Of a DNA stretch of 12,459 nucleotides, positions 11,516 through 12,459 are shown piece after piece. Below the pieces are notes generated by a model, which was not told the DNA's origin, did no database searches, and saw only the letters and a list, made by a program, of their open reading frames with translations. The DNA is from Candidatus Aminicenantota bacterium (GTDB lineage: Bacteria; Acidobacteriota; Aminicenantia; Aminicenantales; Aminicenantaceae). Positions within the stretch are counted from its first letter, which is position 1, and every line of letters starts with the position of its first letter. The DNA lies in the NCBI GenBank assembly GCA_030615975.1, contig JAUWYH010000023.1, positions 1 to 12,459 on the forward strand, read 5' to 3'. The translations under genes were made by a program, and so were the position numbers.

Positions 11516-12459
11516 ATGAGAAGAGGATTAGGGCAGTTTTTTATGATTTTTTTCCTGGCCATCTCCATCTTTTTGGGCGCAGAAGAGTCGAGTTCAATTC
11601 TGCCCTTAAATCAGATTAAAACGGGTATGAAGGGTAAAGGGAAGAGTGTTTTTGAAGGAAATAGAATCGAAGAGTTTGAAGTCGAAATTTTGGGCATTCT
11701 CCATAACGTCCAGCCCAAAAGGAATATTATTCTGGCAAAGCTCAAGGGGAAGAGATTAGACAACACGGGTGTCATCAGCGGCATGAGTGGCAGTCCTGTT
11801 TATATAGGAGGAAAGCTTATCGGAGCTGTAGCCTATAGCTTTCCTTACGCTAAAGAAGCCATTGCTGGAATCACTCCTATTGGAGAGATGCTGGCTATAT
11901 CCAGTGAAGAGAGTCCAAGATCCTCGTTTTCCCCCCGGATTCCTATAAAAAAGCACCTTGATTTACAGGAACTTTTTGAATTAAACAAAGAATTTTTCCT
12001 CTCTAAATCTGCTTTTTTTTCTAAAGGGCAAGCCTTAATACCTTTAAGCATTCCTCTCGTCTTTAGCGGATTTTCTTCCCGGGTGTTCGAGCAGGCAAAA
12101 TCTTTTTTTTCAAAATTAGGTTTTAACCCTGTGATGGTAGGCCCTTCAAGCCAGGCTCTTGAAGAAATTTTGCCTCCTGATCTTACTCTCAAGGAGGGGG
12201 ATCCCGTTATGATTCAACTTGTGAGCGGTGATCTGAGTTTGGCCGCAGTAGGGACAGTCACCCATGTTGACGGCAACAAAGTCTTGGCCTTTGGTCATCC
12301 TGTTTACAATTTGGGAACAGTTGATTATGCCATGACCAAGGCAAAGGTGATTACAGTTGTCCCGAGTCTTTCAACCTCGTTCAAATTAGCTGCTCCAGAG
12401 GCCTTGATCGGAAGGTTTACTCAAGACCGTACTTCAGGGCTTTTTGGTGAAATAGGAAA
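11516..12459 (+). CDS. Exported SpoIVB-like peptidase S55 domain protein, halves in permuted order (3' truncated)
   Basis: 314 codons visible; the end lies outside the window. A signal peptide (about residues 1-22: RRGLGQFFMIFFLAISIFLGA) precedes LNQIKTGMKGKGKSVFEG and FEVEILGIL, then TGVISGMSGSPVYIGGKLIGAVAY (parts: GVISGMSGSP at 85-94, with putative nucleophile Ser91). Further on come GTVTHVDGNKVLAFGHPV (His261) and LIGRFTQDRTSGLFGEIG (297-314). All of these match pieces of SpoIVB, but SpoIVB has the GH segment before the GMSGSP segment. SpoIVB is a serine protease of sporulation; homologues in non-sporulating Acidobacteriota-like bacteria have unknown roles. Start choice: ATG at 11516 has AAGG 5 nt before it; an in-frame GTG at 11501 overlaps the SPT stop (GTGA) and would add five residues. 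Either way it is cotranscribed with SPT. Confidence 0.8.
   Translation, partial: MRRGLGQFFMIFFLAISIFLGAEESSSILPLNQIKTGMKGKGKSVFEGNRIEEFEVEILGILHNVQPKRNIILAKLKGKRLDNTGVISGMSGSPVYIGGKLIGAVAYSFPYAKEAIAGITPIGEMLAISSEESPRSSFSPRIPIKKHLDLQELFELNKEFFLSKSAFFSKGQALIPLSIPLVFSGFSSRVFEQAKSFFSKLGFNPVMVGPSSQALEEILPPDLTLKEGDPVMIQLVSGDLSLAAVGTVTHVDGNKVLAFGHPVYNLGTVDYAMTKAKVITVVPSLSTSFKLAAPEALIGRFTQDRTSGLFGEIG

Noticed and set aside
11845..12192. 115-residue minus-strand ORF
   Set aside because: It lies antisense inside the S55 gene, whose frame has clear family motifs; it is a frame shadow.

Overview
The window looks like a chromosomal stretch of a moderately AT-rich, Gram-negative-type bacterium. The gene set is an omega subunit of RNA polymerase, RmuC, a secreted DUF885 protein, a polyprenyl diphosphate synthase, FabH, a serine-palmitoyltransferase-like enzyme and a secreted S55 (SpoIVB-type) protein without sporulation context. 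This fits Acidobacteriota-like lineages such as Candidatus Aminicenantes. That placement is inferred from gene content only and is tentative. No phage, CRISPR array, IS transposase or plasmid function is visible.

Layout. 1-483 (+): 3' part of a potassium-channel RCK/TrkA regulatory protein. 503-1543 (-): RmuC. 1610-1744: four degenerate units of an imperfect-palindrome repeat, next to a promoter and tRNA-Lys(CTT). 1886-3257 (-): a MinD/ParA-type ATPase followed by a J-like protein that lacks HPD. 3376-3738 (+): rpoZ with a long charged tail. 3750-5436 (-): a polyprenyl diphosphate synthase followed by a CYTH-domain protein, separated by repeats. 5617-8483 (-): FabH followed by a secreted DUF885 protein whose zinc motif is lost. 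8586-9077 (+): a secreted, stand-alone domain resembling the N-terminal domain of DsbD. 9131-9230: three more repeat units in the gap between convergent genes. 9240-10217 (-): an extended SDR, divergent from 10320-11504 (+), a serine-palmitoyltransferase-like alpha-oxoamine synthase. The latter is followed at 11-nt spacing by the S55-type protein that runs off the end.

How the genes may work together. Several concern lipids or the envelope: polyprenyl diphosphate (quinone or carrier side chains), FabH (fatty-acid initiation), and the SPT/SDR pair, which resembles the first enzyme and the reductase of bacterial sphingolipid/ceramide synthesis. Three proteins are predicted to be exported: DUF885, the DsbD-N-like protein and the S55 protein.

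Most notable observations: (1) a repeat family, partly in tandem, whose stem arms co-vary around a nearly fixed CCC loop; (2) an S55 protein whose Ser half and His half are in the opposite order to SpoIVB; (3) a DUF885 protein with its HExxPGH motif replaced; (4) a possible ceramide locus; (5) genes lacking a Shine-Dalgarno whose promoters put transcription start at or near the start codon.
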